Of a DNA stretch of 64,000 nt, positions 41,301 to 56,300 are shown in pieces. The stretch spans positions 41,211,437 to 41,275,436 of the forward strand of contig NC_059500.1 of NCBI RefSeq assembly GCF_018139145.2, written 5' to 3'. A program made the position numbers and the translations under genes. How positions within the stretch are numbered: the stretch's first letter is position 1; every line of letters begins with the position of its first letter. A model generated the notes under the pieces. That model was not told the DNA's origin. It did not search any database and worked only from the letters and a program-made list of their open reading frames with translations. This DNA comes from Gymnogyps californianus. Its lineage: Eukaryota; Chordata; Aves; Accipitriformes; Cathartidae.

Positions 41301-44300
41301 AGATTTCTCTGTCTCATCACTTTTCTAACACTTGCTTTTGTGTTGTATATCAACTTTCTGCTTTTTGGTGGCATCATACTTCTTTACAGTTTTCTAGCTG
41401 AGGTGAGAATTTCAAAACAAGATACAAGATTCTTAGCATGCAGATATCCCATGAGGGTTCTGTCATGCCGGTAGCTCTGATTAGCTCTTTCTCAGACAGC
41501 AGATAATAGTGATAGACAATGACCTATGGGGAGAAGAGCTCTTAGCCTTCTCAAGCATGATAATGTCTCCTCACAGAATTGACACATGATCACATAAATA
41601 ATTATTTTTGGGAACATCTCCATATACGTTTAGGAAGTGCATATTTTGGATGTACTGAGTTAAAATGTTGAATACGAATAACAAAACATCCAAAATAATG
41701 CAGACTAGTGTACAATAAACAAAGCCTCAAATGAAAATTAATTTTGTAACTTAAAATACCTGTACACTAGTTTGAAACTGAGTGAAGTTCTGATGTAAGG
41801 TGAACAACTCAGAAAAACTAATCTGAGTGTGTCTTGTACTAGAAGGAGACAGTGCTCCAACAAGTTAGAATTTTATAACATCAGCCCATTTTCACTTCTT
41901 ACACCAAACTGTGATAAGCTTGTAGATTGTTATCAGGCAATTGCATATACAAATTCTGTCTTTTCTTTGTTCTCAATCAATCTAAATCACAGCTTTTTTC
42001 TTACTTCTTGATTTTCTTCTGTAGCTTATTTTAAATGTCTGTTTCCCAGATTCAAAACAATATAAGAACTCAGTTTAAACCTAAATTTCCCCAGGTGAGT
42101 ATGCCATCCACAGCCAGGAGGAGATGGTTAGGGACAGGCGAAAATAAACAAGACACTACAGACTCTAGAGCAGGGCTTGCATATGGACAGATTTAATAGC
42201 TAATAGGGGACCTATTCTTGTGTGTACATACATAATTCTTTGCTAACAGCTATGATTGCCTGGATAATGCTGTCTTACACAAAATAAAAATACTGGTGTA
42301 GTCGGTTAGCCATAGCTAACAGCAAACTCCCACCCAGCCACTCATTCACCCCTCCATCAGCAGGACGTGGGGAGAGAAAATAGGAAGAACAGGAATGAGA
42401 AGGCCTGTGGGTTGACGTAAAGGCAGGGATGTTGCTGACCAATTAAAAAACAGTCTCAAATTGGGGAAAAATTATTTAACTTATTGCCAATTAAAAAAAA
42501 AAATTAGCTACTCAGTTAGGTAGTGGGGAACAGTAAGACAAACACTAAACCAACACCTTTCCTCCCCCCCTTTTCCAGGCTTATCTTCACTCCTTCACTC
42601 CATGCTCCTCTCCCTCACTGCCAAGTGGTGCAGGGACATAGAGGGGTGGTTTATGGTCAGTACATAGTGGTGTCTCTCTGCTGCTCTTTCCTCCTTGCAC
42701 CTTTCCTCTTATTCGGCATGGGCTCTGCATGGGCAGCAGGTCTGTCAGGAATGTCCATCTGCTCCAGCGCAGGTCCTCCCTAGGCTGCAGTGTGGGTATC
42801 TGCTGCTCCACCATGGAGTACCTCCTCCTTCTCCTCCTCCTGCTGTTCCCACTGCTCTTTCTCACTCTTTTGGTTCCCTCCTCTTCTGCCTGTCTGGCAT
42901 TTTGTGCCCTTTCTTAAATATATTATCACAGAGGCGCCACCGTCTTGGCTGAGGGGCTCAGCTCTTCCCTGTGGTGGGTCCACTGGAGTCACCTGGAACT
43001 GGCTGTGTCCAGTATGGGGAAACCCTGGTCTCGTCTCACAGACACCACCCCTGAAATCACCCCCACCAAACTTGACACCTACACCCAATACAACTGAGCA
43101 AATATATTCTGATTTTAGTTCTGTATGTTTAATACAATACGGACAATATGCCACTTAGTTTTCTATCACTTCATCCTGCCCCACTCTGTCACCACGCTAA
43201 CATCTGTGCAAGCTTCTTTTTTCCCGTAGTTGGCTGAGCTCTGCATAATGGTATAGCACCAGTGGGGGACAGGGTACACTGTAAGCTATGCTTAGTAGAA
43301 ACATTTGCATTGGTACATAGACTTTGGAAAAAGTTCTATTCTATAAAGAGATATCAGGTTCTTGAGCATATTCTTAAAAGCTATTAAGAGTTGTCTTTTC
43401 TTGGAACAAAGATGTAGGTAAGCTAGTTGTACAGAAATATCTAGTTTTAGAACAGTAAGACATGATGTTTCCATACTTCGTATTTGGCTTCTACAGGCTT
43501 TCCGGAAGAGTAACAACATTTGAAAGTCTCCTTCAATCAGCACTGGATTATGTATCCACAAGAACATCTGAAGCATTTTTATGGTTTCTTTAATCTTTAG
43601 GCTGTTACTGAGTTGGAGAATGAGGACAGCTGTCCTTATTTTTTCATTTGAGAAGTGTATTAATCTTACGGTTGATGCTGACATCTTGTGGCTCCATCTC
43701 ACAGCACTCTAAAGAGAATAATTGGATTTAGATATCTACTTCAATAAAGTAGCTTTGGTTATGGCTACATTGTGCCCTTTGGAAGAAAGAAACTTGTCAG
43801 AAGAAAATCAATAGATGAAACAGAAGTGAAGAAATAACGTAGAAACCACAGATAACCACTTAGACAATTTGCCATACATACCTCAAAACTTTGCAGTTTT
43901 GACGTCTTCACATCTTTTAACAACAAATGAGGTTTTGGGGTTTTTTTTTCATCTTCCAACTGTAAGAATAATAATGTCCCCTCTGCCCCAGCTGAACTTT
44001 TCTTTTATTATCTAGCAGGCTTTAGTTATGGATGAAGAAGTATTTAGCCAGAAGGATCATGAACTGCAGATACTGCAGAATCAGATAAAGACATTACTAC
44101 AGGAAAATGAAGAACAACTGGAATCTTTAAAGGAGGCTCAAGAAACACATAGATTACAGGTATTTTTCCTCTGGTCCACATTACGTGTATCTGTATTGAA
44201 CCATCCTTCCACTGTATGAATGCATTCATTATTTCAAGACAGGTCTCAGGATTTTTTTGGACATAACTACCTGTCAATCTTATGGGCATTTTGTTTGAAT

Positions 44301-47300
44301 TAGAGCTGTATCACTTAATGAGTTGAGTTCATCTAGTGGATGAAGCACAATACTGTGATTCCTGAAGTTTGTATATCAGCCTAGCTGTGCCACAGCCTTC
44401 TTCTATAACATGAGGTGAATCATTCACCCTCTCCATGCTTCCTAAAGCATAATACACACCCCTCTCCCCAGATGTGTATTACTGCTAAGTAGTTTCAGGA
44501 CAATTAATGAATTAGGATTTGAAAGGCCTTTAAAGATTCTAAAAAAGACTATAAAGATCCTATAGAATGCTTTAATTGAAAGGTTGTATAGAAACATATT
44601 TTGTTATAGCTTTATTAAGAATTAGAGTATTGTTCCCTTTTGACTTTATAAGACAGAATTTCATCCTGATTTTATGAGCATTTACTATTAGAGAAAACTG
44701 AGCGACATAATGGAAACACTGCTTGCCTCCTTCCTTCTCTAGATCTTGTGCTTGCTAATGAAATTATGATGGGTAGTAAGTGTATAACATTTCAAGATCC
44801 AGGAGACAGTAAATAGGATAGTTAATATTCTCCTGGTGTTGCCTGTCACGTGGATGACAGATAAATTATTATCTGACTTTTTAAAAGAGAAAAGCATAAG
44901 CATGGCTAGCTAGTACTCTTCTCCTTATTCTACTTTTTCTCCTTTTTCCTCTTCTTTGCTGATGGCTTGGGGAGAGTCAATGAATGAAAGGTAAGTATAC
45001 TAGTCATCATCTTTTTCTTCCCTCTGTCACTTTCTTTCTTTTCTGTCACCTCTGGCTAGATTGATTTTTTTTTTTTTTTTTAAACCTGTACAGCATAGTG
45101 TCAATTTATTACACTGAGATAACGCTTATATAAATTCTGGAGGATACAAGGTAGAGGTAATGAACAGAAGCAGTCACAGTGTAGGTAAAAGACCATGATT
45201 GTTTCGGTATCAGAGACAGGAGAGAAGCTTGAGAGCTCTCAGGTACCATTTTGGTACTTAATCCACTAAAGTGCCACTTTTATTTAAAAACATATAAAAT
45301 AGGTAGAATAATGAAAAGCAAACACTTCTGTCAAATATTTTAGGTTGTATTCACAGGAATATGTAATTTAGTGATACATGGTAGAATAAGAACTTTAAAA
45401 GTAGCATGTACTAGATAGATATTAAATGTTTATACACATATGTATTTATGTAACAGGTGTTGCACTGTGGGGTACAAGCGTATCAGGGACAAAGAGTCTT
45501 AAAAGAATTAAATAATAGCTTCAAGGTGGATCAGTTGGCCTTTACTACTTCCAAAATCATAACAAATATGGTAGTCATATATATATTCTATTTCCTATGA
45601 CACAGGAATATTATGTATTGTATTCCAACAAAATGTCAATTTGCAAAGCATTGCCTATATGTGTTTGTAATAAACTTACAGTCTAAGAAAATAAGATATA
45701 AAGAATGAATAAAAATGTATTATTCAAAGTAGGAGAATGCAGAATATCTTTCACTGAATACTTTCGGTTGACTATCACTAGCTATTCTTCAACTTTCCTC
45801 TTGTTACTAGGCCAGATTTTAAAGGTACTTAGAAAAGAATTGACAGGAATAGAGGGAGTTGAAAATGGATATAATCTTGGCCTTATGGATGAATCAGTTT
45901 AGGTAAGATAAGTAGTTTTGAACAAAGTACAGAGACTGCTGTAGGAGAAGCAAATTTATTGGAGTGTGGGGGGGTGTTAGATTGATGATATGTCATAGAA
46001 TTTTCAGTTTGTTGCAGAATTTGCCTGTGCACTGCAGAAGAATTTAGGGTCAGTGAGTGATTTACAAGATTCATGACCTTTGTAAGGAATTTAGAAATAG
46101 TGAATATGTTCAGAGCTCATGATCAGCAAAAGTTTTGCTTTGTTTTTTTCCCCCATGAGAATGAGAAAATGGTGGAACAGCAAATGCTTATTGATCAGCT
46201 AAAAGAAAAATTAGAGAAGTTTACAGATGTGAAAACTTTGGACTTGTCAAGTGCTTGTGGAGATGGACCAGCTGTTGTGGCATCTGCAAGGAGGCCATAC
46301 AGTGTCCCACTCACAAAGAGTCTGCTACACTCCCTTCACCCACCTTCAGGGACAGAGACCCGAAAGGTAAGGTCTACCCAAATGTACATTTTTTTTCCTT
46401 TACTTCGTAATGATTATAGTTCAATAATTAGACTTGACATGACAAATTATGGTGGCTTTCTCAGATGCTGTTTAGCTTCCCATTGAAGACTGAAAAATTA
46501 CTTTTTAATGTCTTGCAACATATACTATGCCACAATTGTCCAAAATGTTCAGGCTTAAAATTATCACTTACAAGTGCTAAAGCTGTAGTCTTTTCTGGTG
46601 TTTTCCTGGGGTTTTTGAGGGTTCAAATATGAAGCATTATCAAAAATGAATGATTATTCTTACCGATACATTGAATATGTTGGATAATGAGTTGCTAACA
46701 GTGCCTTCTTTCACATTTCGAACAAGTGCCCTAAGGTCTTGCGAAACCTTCTGTTATGAAGGTATTCAGAGTTATTATAGAAAACCTCTGTAATTTTACT
46801 CAGGTGATGACAGACTTTTAAATTGAAATATTTTTTAGATATCAGTAAAGAATTGCTAAATTGTTGCAAGTGGTTTTACCCATCACTTTTTTTGTGTGCT
46901 TTTTGACAGGTGTATACCAGCCCCCCTGCCTTCTCCCTGGCCCGGGTAATGGCAGAATTCCGTGCTCGCAGCCAGATGATACTGAGTAACATAGAAGATC
47001 AGGATAAAGTCCTTCACTGCCACCTCTCTGATCAGAGCGATGAAGAGGAAGAAAATACAGGCAGCAAAAAGAAAACTTCATTTAAGTAATTTTGTTGTTA
47101 TTCTTTAATTTTTGTTACAAATGTATAGCAAAGGTAGTATTACTGCCTAATCCTGCCATAATATGAGACCATTTGTGATGTTATTTACAGTAAACTTATG
47201 GGACCAACTGGGCATATTACAAAACAAGTTTAATAAACATAGATTTAATAAAGATTGCATAATCCTTGTTTTGGGGCCAGAATCCACCATGAAGATCAGG

Positions 47301-50300
47301 GCAGGTGGGGAGGTGGAGAGTAGATGGGAAAGAAGGTACAAATGCTTATGTGAGTTTGGGATTCTCCTCTGTTAAGATCAGGTACCTTGCATGAAGCTTA
47401 AAGAAAAAAATCCCTGTGTGTTTGGAACGTAGTATGTTTTTCGTTCTTCCTTAGGCATTCCATAAACCGAACATGGACACGAAAACAGGCTTCTCTGTGC
47501 TTTCTTCCTGATCTAAGTGACATGAAGCGTCAAGTAGACAAGTCTGGTTTATCCAACAAATCTGCACTACAGACTGACACAACCACAGGTAAAATGGAAG
47601 TCATGACAGCAAATCTTATTACAGTATCAGAATATGCAAGAATATCTTTAGCACATGTAATTATTTTTCCTAGCAAAATATGTGTATTTGATACAAATAT
47701 TTTTTTGGTTATAGTTCAACGGAGGCTTTCGAGATTCTCTTCTTTGTCCTCCTTCTGAAACTGATGTCAGTGACCTTAATGTTTAAGTAATACTTTTTAG
47801 TCAGAAAGCACTTCACACATCAAAAAGCTGTTTAGATATAAATCTTTAGTACTGCTTCAATGAAAGAAAATAGATACTATTATCTTATCAGAGATGCACT
47901 GAAATGGTTTCAGGAATATTTTTCCTCCCACTTAGGGTCTTGAAATGCTAGTGCATACCATCCTTCCTTTTCCTGTTTAGACACATGGCAGGGAAAAGAC
48001 TCTTTGCGCCACTCTCTCCTTTTGATTCTTTTATTTCATATGGAAGAACTCCACACATACAATGTTCCAGAGCACTATCTTTTGGATACAGAGTGTATTC
48101 CAGATTTTTTATCTCCATATTGCTTTGTTTTCTTTCAAGGTGAAGAGATTGACAGCCTCCAGAAAAGTCATGTTTTTAACATGCAGAAGTTAAAGAATTC
48201 AGAGTTGAGACTCACTGAGGCCAAGCAAAAAATGAGAGAACTTGCACTTAATATCAAAATGAAAGAGGAACTTATTAAGGAATTAGTAAGAACAGGTAAC
48301 TGGCTGCTGTAGGGAAAATCAGAATTAAGACGTTCAGAAACAAAAGAAAAGGCACAAAACTTCTCAAGTCATGCATGTCTTAGTTTTTATGTAATTATCT
48401 TATGCAAGAATACTTTTAATAACTTAAAGATTCATAACCTTCATTAATTACTTGCTATGATTGCACTGAAGGCTGTAAATTTTGATTACAGCCTACTCTG
48501 CTATGATACACAGATGTATTAGTTAAATATTTTTTGTGCTTTGCTGATTATTGCTTTTATCCACCAATAGTGTAATTTTTCATGTATGCTCAGTGCTACT
48601 GATCTCTTCGTGGACATGTATTTGTCACATGGTGTCTGGGATAGGAGAGAAGATACATCACTGTGCTGGGAATGTAAGTATTCCCAGCACTGCAGTAGAG
48701 AAGCAGGAGTCAGAAGTGGATGAGGGAAAAGGTCAGTGTCCCTGTTAGCCTACATCCCTTACACATCTGTCCTGGTATATATATATGCCTGCCAGAAACT
48801 AGCCTTATGATGACAGTAAGGATCTCTTTGCTCAGCCCCTTCAATCACACCCTTCTCCTGTGCATACCTTCTCTTGAGGTTGTCTTTTGGCACTGAGAAA
48901 GATTCTGTGCCCCCAAAAATAGTACTTCGGGAAAGATCACCCAAACAGGGCAAGTCAGAGAGTAGAAACACAATCTTAAGTTGTTTACTGATTATTAAGA
49001 TGAAAGTTGAGTAATAAATAAATGGCATATTCTTCTGGAAAAAGCAAAATTTTTGAAATACAGGAGAGCCATTTTGGCAAAAACTACAGTAGGCAGAAGA
49101 ATTTCACTTTATTTGGCACTCAGATGGCACTTTATTTGGTGACATCAGGTGACTCATGAAGAATTCAGATTTAAGACTCCTTCCTTTATCTCTGTTTCAG
49201 AGTTAGAGAGGAACTGTATGTTCCTTTAGGGTTGGAAAATGTCTCAGAAATTATTGGTTTAGCCAGAATGAAGTAAGTAATGATTCAACTACAGAATTAA
49301 GTATTACATTTCAACTGATTATCCTGCTGTTCTTAAACTATTTGGATATGGTGTCTTTAAGGTAAGGATGCTCAGTCTGTAAGCAGGCAATATTCTTTGA
49401 AGATAACTGAACTGGAGCAAGAATCTGAGCAGGCCAAAATGGAACTGGCTGAAACACAAAAGTGGCTTCAGGAGCTGGAGAGTAAGGAGCTGAGAGACAT
49501 TCCTGAGAAAGCCAAGTTACAAAAAGAGTTCCGGAAGAAGATGGATGCAGCTAAGTTGAAAGTGCAGGTATTTCTGATCTGACCATTAAGATTTGCAAAT
49601 CTGTGTCTCACTATCACCTTTGAACCTTAACACTCTGCTTGTAAAACTCTCACCAGTTTTACACATTGGAAGCTGGTTGGATTGAAGTAGCTAATGAGAA
49701 ACTTAATACTATTGTACTCAGAATGCTATTTAACATATACGTGGTTAGATACATACAGTATTTTCTTGGTAGATAAGAAACCAAGAAAGAAGTGGGTGAT
49801 ATGAGATGCTTATGCACCATTGTATGTAGTACCATAAAAGAACCTGCACAAGGAGACTATTACAAGTTTATTAGCTGCCATAAATAAAATCAATGTTTTA
49901 TGAGAATACTATATAAATTCCAGTTCTAAGCAAATCACTGTGATGATTTGCAAGACCAGGGCCAATACAGTCATATTTGTTTGGCACTGACCTTCTACAT
50001 TCTGCTATACCTAAGTTTAAATTCTGTGTAGGGCCAGCTTAGGTGCTCTGTGCCTCTTGGTCCTAGAATGGTGGGTCAGACAAGCCCCATACAGAAAGAG
50101 GTAGTTGGCTTATTGACTTGAGCTTGGGACCAGCATTCTGGCACCATTATGTCTCTGCACATTTTCCAGAGCTGTGATTTGTGTTAGATTTTATTACTTT
50201 CATTGTATTGCCAGGCATGAACTGTATCTTTACCTTTTCATGTTGCTTAATTCTGCCTGTGCCGACTTTACCAGATAGCTCAGAAACCACAGAAATAATG

Positions 50301-53300
50301 AGTGATTGTTTGGGCAGAAGTTAGTAAGTCTTGCTGACTCTAAGGATTCAGTGAAATAAAGAATGAAGTTGAGTCATATTTTAGTTTTACGTTTTCCTGC
50401 TATTAAGCTGAAATTTGCCATGAACATGCAGGCCTTGCAGAAGAAGCAGCAAGACACTAAGAATCTGGCTTTGTTATCTAACCAAAGTGAGAGACAAGCA
50501 ACAGAACTTGAGCAGAATGTGGCTCAGATGAAGCATCAGCAGACCCAGCTACAGAAGAGACTGTGTGAGGAGAGCGAAAAAAAGAAGCAACTAGAAGCAG
50601 AGATTCAGCGGGACCAGCAACAAATTAAAGTAGGATTCTTCCTGTTTCTTTACAACAGAGTATGAGATGAGCCAATTTTGCCTCTGCTTCCCCAAAGACA
50701 ATAAACTATACTGCCAGGCTTTCCATAGTTTTAAGTAATGACTTTCTTGACAAATGCATACTTGTGTGAACTCTGACATTAAATGCATTTTAAAAACAGA
50801 CTGACTGAGGCAGGAAGAATGAGGCTTTTTGTTTGTTTATAGGAACTTCAACTAAAGATGGAGCAACAACAGAAGATCCTTAAACTTAAGGATAAAGAGA
50901 TTGCTGAATTTAAAAAGAAGAAAAATAACTCAGTGGGAACTTCACAGAAGCTACAGGTAGCTAATCTATTCCGAATCTATGTGGGCCCTGAAAAAAAAAA
51001 TTATTTCTTCATCCCTAGTAATCTTTGTAAAGTGTTGGGAAGAAGAGTATTCCATTGTAGTTTTGTCTTCTTTTTTGCTGTAGCAAAAATTGGGAGTATA
51101 GTCTAGCAGCTCTTGTACTCTTTTTGAAGGAAAAGAGAGGCTCTAATGTCTTTTCGTTCTATGATTCGTCAAAGATGCTGATTCAGAGACCTGAGAATTC
51201 AACAGGTTTGGTTGTCTGGTAGGTTTGAGGGTGATCCTGATGAACTCTGTTATAAACGTTCCATGATTGGTTTGTTTTTTTGTTTTCTCCTCTGACATAA
51301 ATGACAGAGGTCTATGGTTTTCATTGTTCCTAACAGGGTTAGAAAAGTAGGTGCCCTATGCAGCAGTGCCACCTACATTATTTCAGATGTGGACATTGGA
51401 ACACGAGAGTTTCATGAGTTACCCAAAGTCTTTAAAGGTGAAAAGAAATTTTTAAAGTTAAATAAAGGCAACTTTTTAGCCTTACCAGGGATATATCCAC
51501 TGATAAACTGTGGCTTCAGAATAGGTTTATAATGGACTGTACTAGCAGGATCAGAGCTCTCATTTACTGTCTTTCTTTCTTTTAACATCATAATTTCTTG
51601 TCACTTAATGTTTTTCCACAAATAGCTGGTCTTGGGCAACTATAATGCAATGAGGATGGCCTAGCTGAATTCTTGTGGTACCTTCCAAACCTAGTTGCTG
51701 TGATTATATAGAAGACATCTATTTATATAACTGTTCTTAGAAAAAGAATACATTTCATTAAAGGCATCTGATACAAATTTGTTTATACAAGATGTAGCAA
51801 TGTAACATTGCTGAGCCTCTTTTTAAGTCAGTCCAATTTCTGTATTATTCTGAGTCAAGATTCTGTTGCAGAATTAATGTTAACATTAGAAACGTCAATT
51901 TCTTCTACAGTTTTATTAGTTATTCTAAAAAAGGAAAAACATAATCATAAAATTCTGACCCAAAAAGTCCTGATTAATGCTCTCTGGATCTCTGTTTAAA
52001 CTTTAGAAATTAGAAGAGCAAAAGAAATGGCTGGATGAAGAAATGGAAAGAATTCTCCAACAGCACCAACAGTTAGCAGAACTAGAAGAAGATTTAAAGA
52101 AAAGAGAAGCCATTGTAGCCAAAAAAGAAGCATTATTGCAAGAAAAAAGCCACCTGGCAATCAAGAAACTGAGATCTAGCCAGGTGATTTAAGAAAAAAC
52201 ATGAAACTCACCACAGTTCTAGTGCTGACTGAAAGACTGGGGGGGCAGAAGGCAGATAGATAGCAGAAGAGGCTCAAGCCATGTGACCTGTGTCTCTACC
52301 ACTGCCATGAAGTTATTGTGTGGCTTGAGCAAATCAACATTTCAAATGTGAATAACACAGAATAATCATTTTTATTCACTTTTTCTCCCCAAAATTCCAA
52401 CAACAAAACAATCTGAACTGTGGAGTTCTGTTATTGCAGAGCATTAAATAATATGATATCTAAAAATGACTCAGTGCTTTTGCAAACTAGAGAACATGAC
52501 AGGGAAACATTTAGCATTATTTATTTTTCAGTAGCAAAAGTGAATAGAAATTGAAGTATCATTGTCACTTATAATGAGTAGCCCCTTTAATTTTTAGTAT
52601 GTAGAAAACTGCACGTTGAGCGTTTTTTTTCTTCTTTCATCTTTTGAGTAAACAGTAAATTTTATGATAGCCACCTACTCAGAATAAATGGGGTCTCATT
52701 GCAAGAAGCAGGCAAGTCTTTCACTGCAGAATGTGACGATCTCACCTACATTTTTCTTACTGGAAGGAGTATCTCAGTTTTATATCTATGGTTGCTGTGG
52801 TTTTTTTAGGCTTTAAACAAAGATAGTATGAAATTGTCTACTCGCTTAAGTATGCTGGATCAGGAACTTTGTGATAAAGGTATGCAGCTTCAGGGCAGCA
52901 CCACTGAAGATAAGACACACATTTTGGAAAAAATTCAGGTTCTCCAGGCGGAAAGGGATCAGCTGCTCAGAAGAAGAAATAGTGTGGATGAGAAACTGAA
53001 AGATGGTAAAGTGTTGTCAACTGAAGTAAGTAAGCACCTCTGAGATAAATATAGGTTTTAGGTAGTGTTGTATAATAAAGTGTTCCAATCAGAACCTAAA
53101 ATGTCTCCAAATATTAGATAAGCTAGAACCAAGGAACTGAGGTTGGGTGCTTTTGTAAATAGCAACATTAAAATACTGCTTTGATAGCACTACTTACGTA
53201 CCAGTGAACAAAGTTTATGTTCAGAGGGACTTAATTCAGCTAGTGCCTTGACAAACTCCACTGGCCTAAGGATCGTATAATCAGAAATAAGGGAACTAGA

Positions 53301-56300
53301 AGTTTATCAGTTTATCACAGGCAGATATTTTAATGTCAGGACGTAAAACAAGGCAATGTACTCGCATACTGATGCCCCTTGATTTTTTTCATAAGATTTT
53401 GTGAAAAAGCAAACTTCACCTGAAGACGTCCATATTTTTACAGCGAAAATAAGTCATATTACCTGGATCATCCATACTTGAGTTGATCAGTATAATTACA
53501 TTGAAGATATAATAAATGAATATAAAATGCACAGATTATTTTTAGGTCTTGAGAAGTAGTGTAGGCATATGGCTGAGGCAATAACGTGCCAGAAAGAACC
53601 CTGCTTGCCTCACTCCTCAAAACCTTCTGCAGTGCTTCAGGCCATGCATTTCTGCCACTTCCCTACACAAGTTATGGTCACCAAACTCCTTACCGACCTG
53701 CTTCATTCATTAATCCAACAGAAAACTGACACAACTGAAAAAATAATACCAGAAGTCAAACTGGGGGGAAGATGAGGGAAGGATAAAAAGGGAAACATTA
53801 CTTATGTTTTTGTGATGAACCATTTGATCGACGTCTGTATCATGGAAGGGGTACTATGGCAGAAAAAGACAAGTGTTCTAGATTTGTACTCTACCTTTTA
53901 TTTTTCCCATTCCATTCTCTGTACGACTACTAGTTTGTCTTGCCCTTAAGTTTAGTTTCACTCTTGAGAATAAAGTTAAAGATGTCTAATGTATAGAAAG
54001 ATTAATTCTACACTTTTTTTTTAAAGATCTCACTCATGTGTTTCTTTGTAGGAAGAACATGTCCTTTTCCAGGTGGAAGAAGGAATTGAAGCCCTGGAGG
54101 CTGCTATTGATTACAAGAATGAAAGTATCCAGAATCGCCAGCACTTGCTTAGGTCATCTTCTCAGATTCTTTCACAGAGCGAGAATAATGTAATAGGAAA
54201 ACTAGTTTCCCTGTCTGCTGCTGAGCTCAGAGCTATCATCTTCAAATATTTCAACAAGGTTTGTTTTGGCTACTGAATCATATTTTGTCCTATTTTCTGT
54301 TACTATTCTAGACAATGAAATGAAATGGTGTCAAGAAATAAAAATAAATTTAACGAGCTTTTGGTGCAAATCTCTTCAGGTTACATAGATCTGCTATTAA
54401 TTCAGATATTTTTAATTTTTACATTAAACTAAATAGGATACTTGTGTGTTAACTTTGCATATCTTGTTTTGGGTCATTAGCTTAAAACGTGCTGCAAATC
54501 TGGAAATTTCCTTGCTCCTTTCCAGTGCTCTGTGTTGCTAACTTTTGGAGCAGCAACATATTTAAATAGTGGTGTCATACTGAAGTTCTTCCCAACTGCA
54601 GGCTTCATAAAGCTCAGGCTAGTATTCCTATTTTTTTTCTAAATCCAGTATAAAATATTTTTGCATACACTGCGTGCAGTGTGTACAGCCACATACTGAA
54701 GAATCATACGGACATCTGGAAACATAAAAATGAAATGCATTAGGACATGGTATGTCTTTGTGACCCTGGGTGAACCTTGGGTGATTTTGTGAACAAGTTG
54801 TCTGTGGGATGCAAGTTGGAAGTTTCCTAGAATCTGGAAAACGCTGTTGTTTCAGTTTAAATTCTGCACAAGGTGTTAAAAAAATCCACTAGTCCATGTG
54901 ATCAAAATGTACAGAGCTCATTTCTAAAGTGTGAACTTGTAGGAGCGGGCAAATCTGTTTCCAGTATAAGCTTATGGCTTGTAGAGACCATTGCTTTTGT
55001 ATGCTTTAATCTATTAAGCAGAAGGGTAAAAGCTTTTATTAAAATGGTTTGATAAATCATAATAAGTGTATTTCTTTCTTAGATTGTTGGCCTACGTGAG
55101 TCTGAACATAAATTACAACTGCAGATTGAAGAACAGGAAATTAAGGTCATAGACCAGGAAAACATAATACGTGAATTAGAATCTGCACTTGAACACGTCA
55201 AGTTGCAGTGTGACAGGCAGCTGACCCTACAACACAAAGAACATGAGAAAAAACTACAGTTAATACTGCATCATTTCAAAGGTATTTGCTTCTTGGGGGG
55301 GATTGTACAGTATTACCTTCAGTCACTACTGAGAAATACTATATTCCAACTGAAAAAGGACAATAAGGTTCAGAGATATGTTTTGGCTGTTACTAATTCT
55401 GATGTTGTGTAGGATGCAAAGGAACAGACACATGGTGTCTGTATGAACAGAAAATTGAATGTTTTTTTAAAGCAGTATCAGAATTGTTGTATTTTCATAT
55501 TGAATTTGTTGATATTGGAAAGTTGAAAGATACCGGTCCTGCTGATCTTGATCTTCTAAATACTCATATTAAAACTGACAAGCGGGGTTGGCATGGCCTT
55601 TTTGATCCTGTGTCATACTAGTTAAAATGTATACATTGCAAGCAAAGTGTCAGCAAGATACAAGACATATTCTGTCTAGTTGGGCATCTTGATTTTTGGC
55701 AGAGATACTTGGTTCTTAAACTGGTTTTACTTGTCCTAGAACAAGATAGTGAAGGTATTGCAGAAACCTTGAAAGGGTATGAAGTAAAAGTCCAGCAACT
55801 GGAAAAAGACTTATTTTTCTATAAGAAAACCAGCAGAGAGCTGAAGAAGAAATTGAAGGGCCTCTTTGGAGAGTCATCCCATCAACTATTGGCATCCACT
55901 AAATGTAAGTATATTATCTTAAAATATTTATGCAGTTGTCAATAGACCATTTGAAGGGTGGTGCACACACAGAAGTATATCAGATAGACATAAAAATCAT
56001 ATTTTTACTGAACTAACTGTTCTCAAGGAATACATTACACCTCTCCCCCAGTTTCAAAGGAGAGACAACATTGGTTTGTAGCTGTAGCAGTGGTATACCA
56101 GTGGTTTAAATTCTGCTTTTTTCTCTGGATTCTAACATAATTTCAGCATCTACAGCCTCAAACTGTTGTGGTTAAGAAAAAGGAATTTTACTATCTGAAA
56201 GGGTCTGAATGACGTTGTAACTAACAGGTTTGTCATACGCCATGCTTTTAGAGAGGTTGCTCCCAGTACTTGATTTCATAAAAGTTGCTTACTGGGAGAT

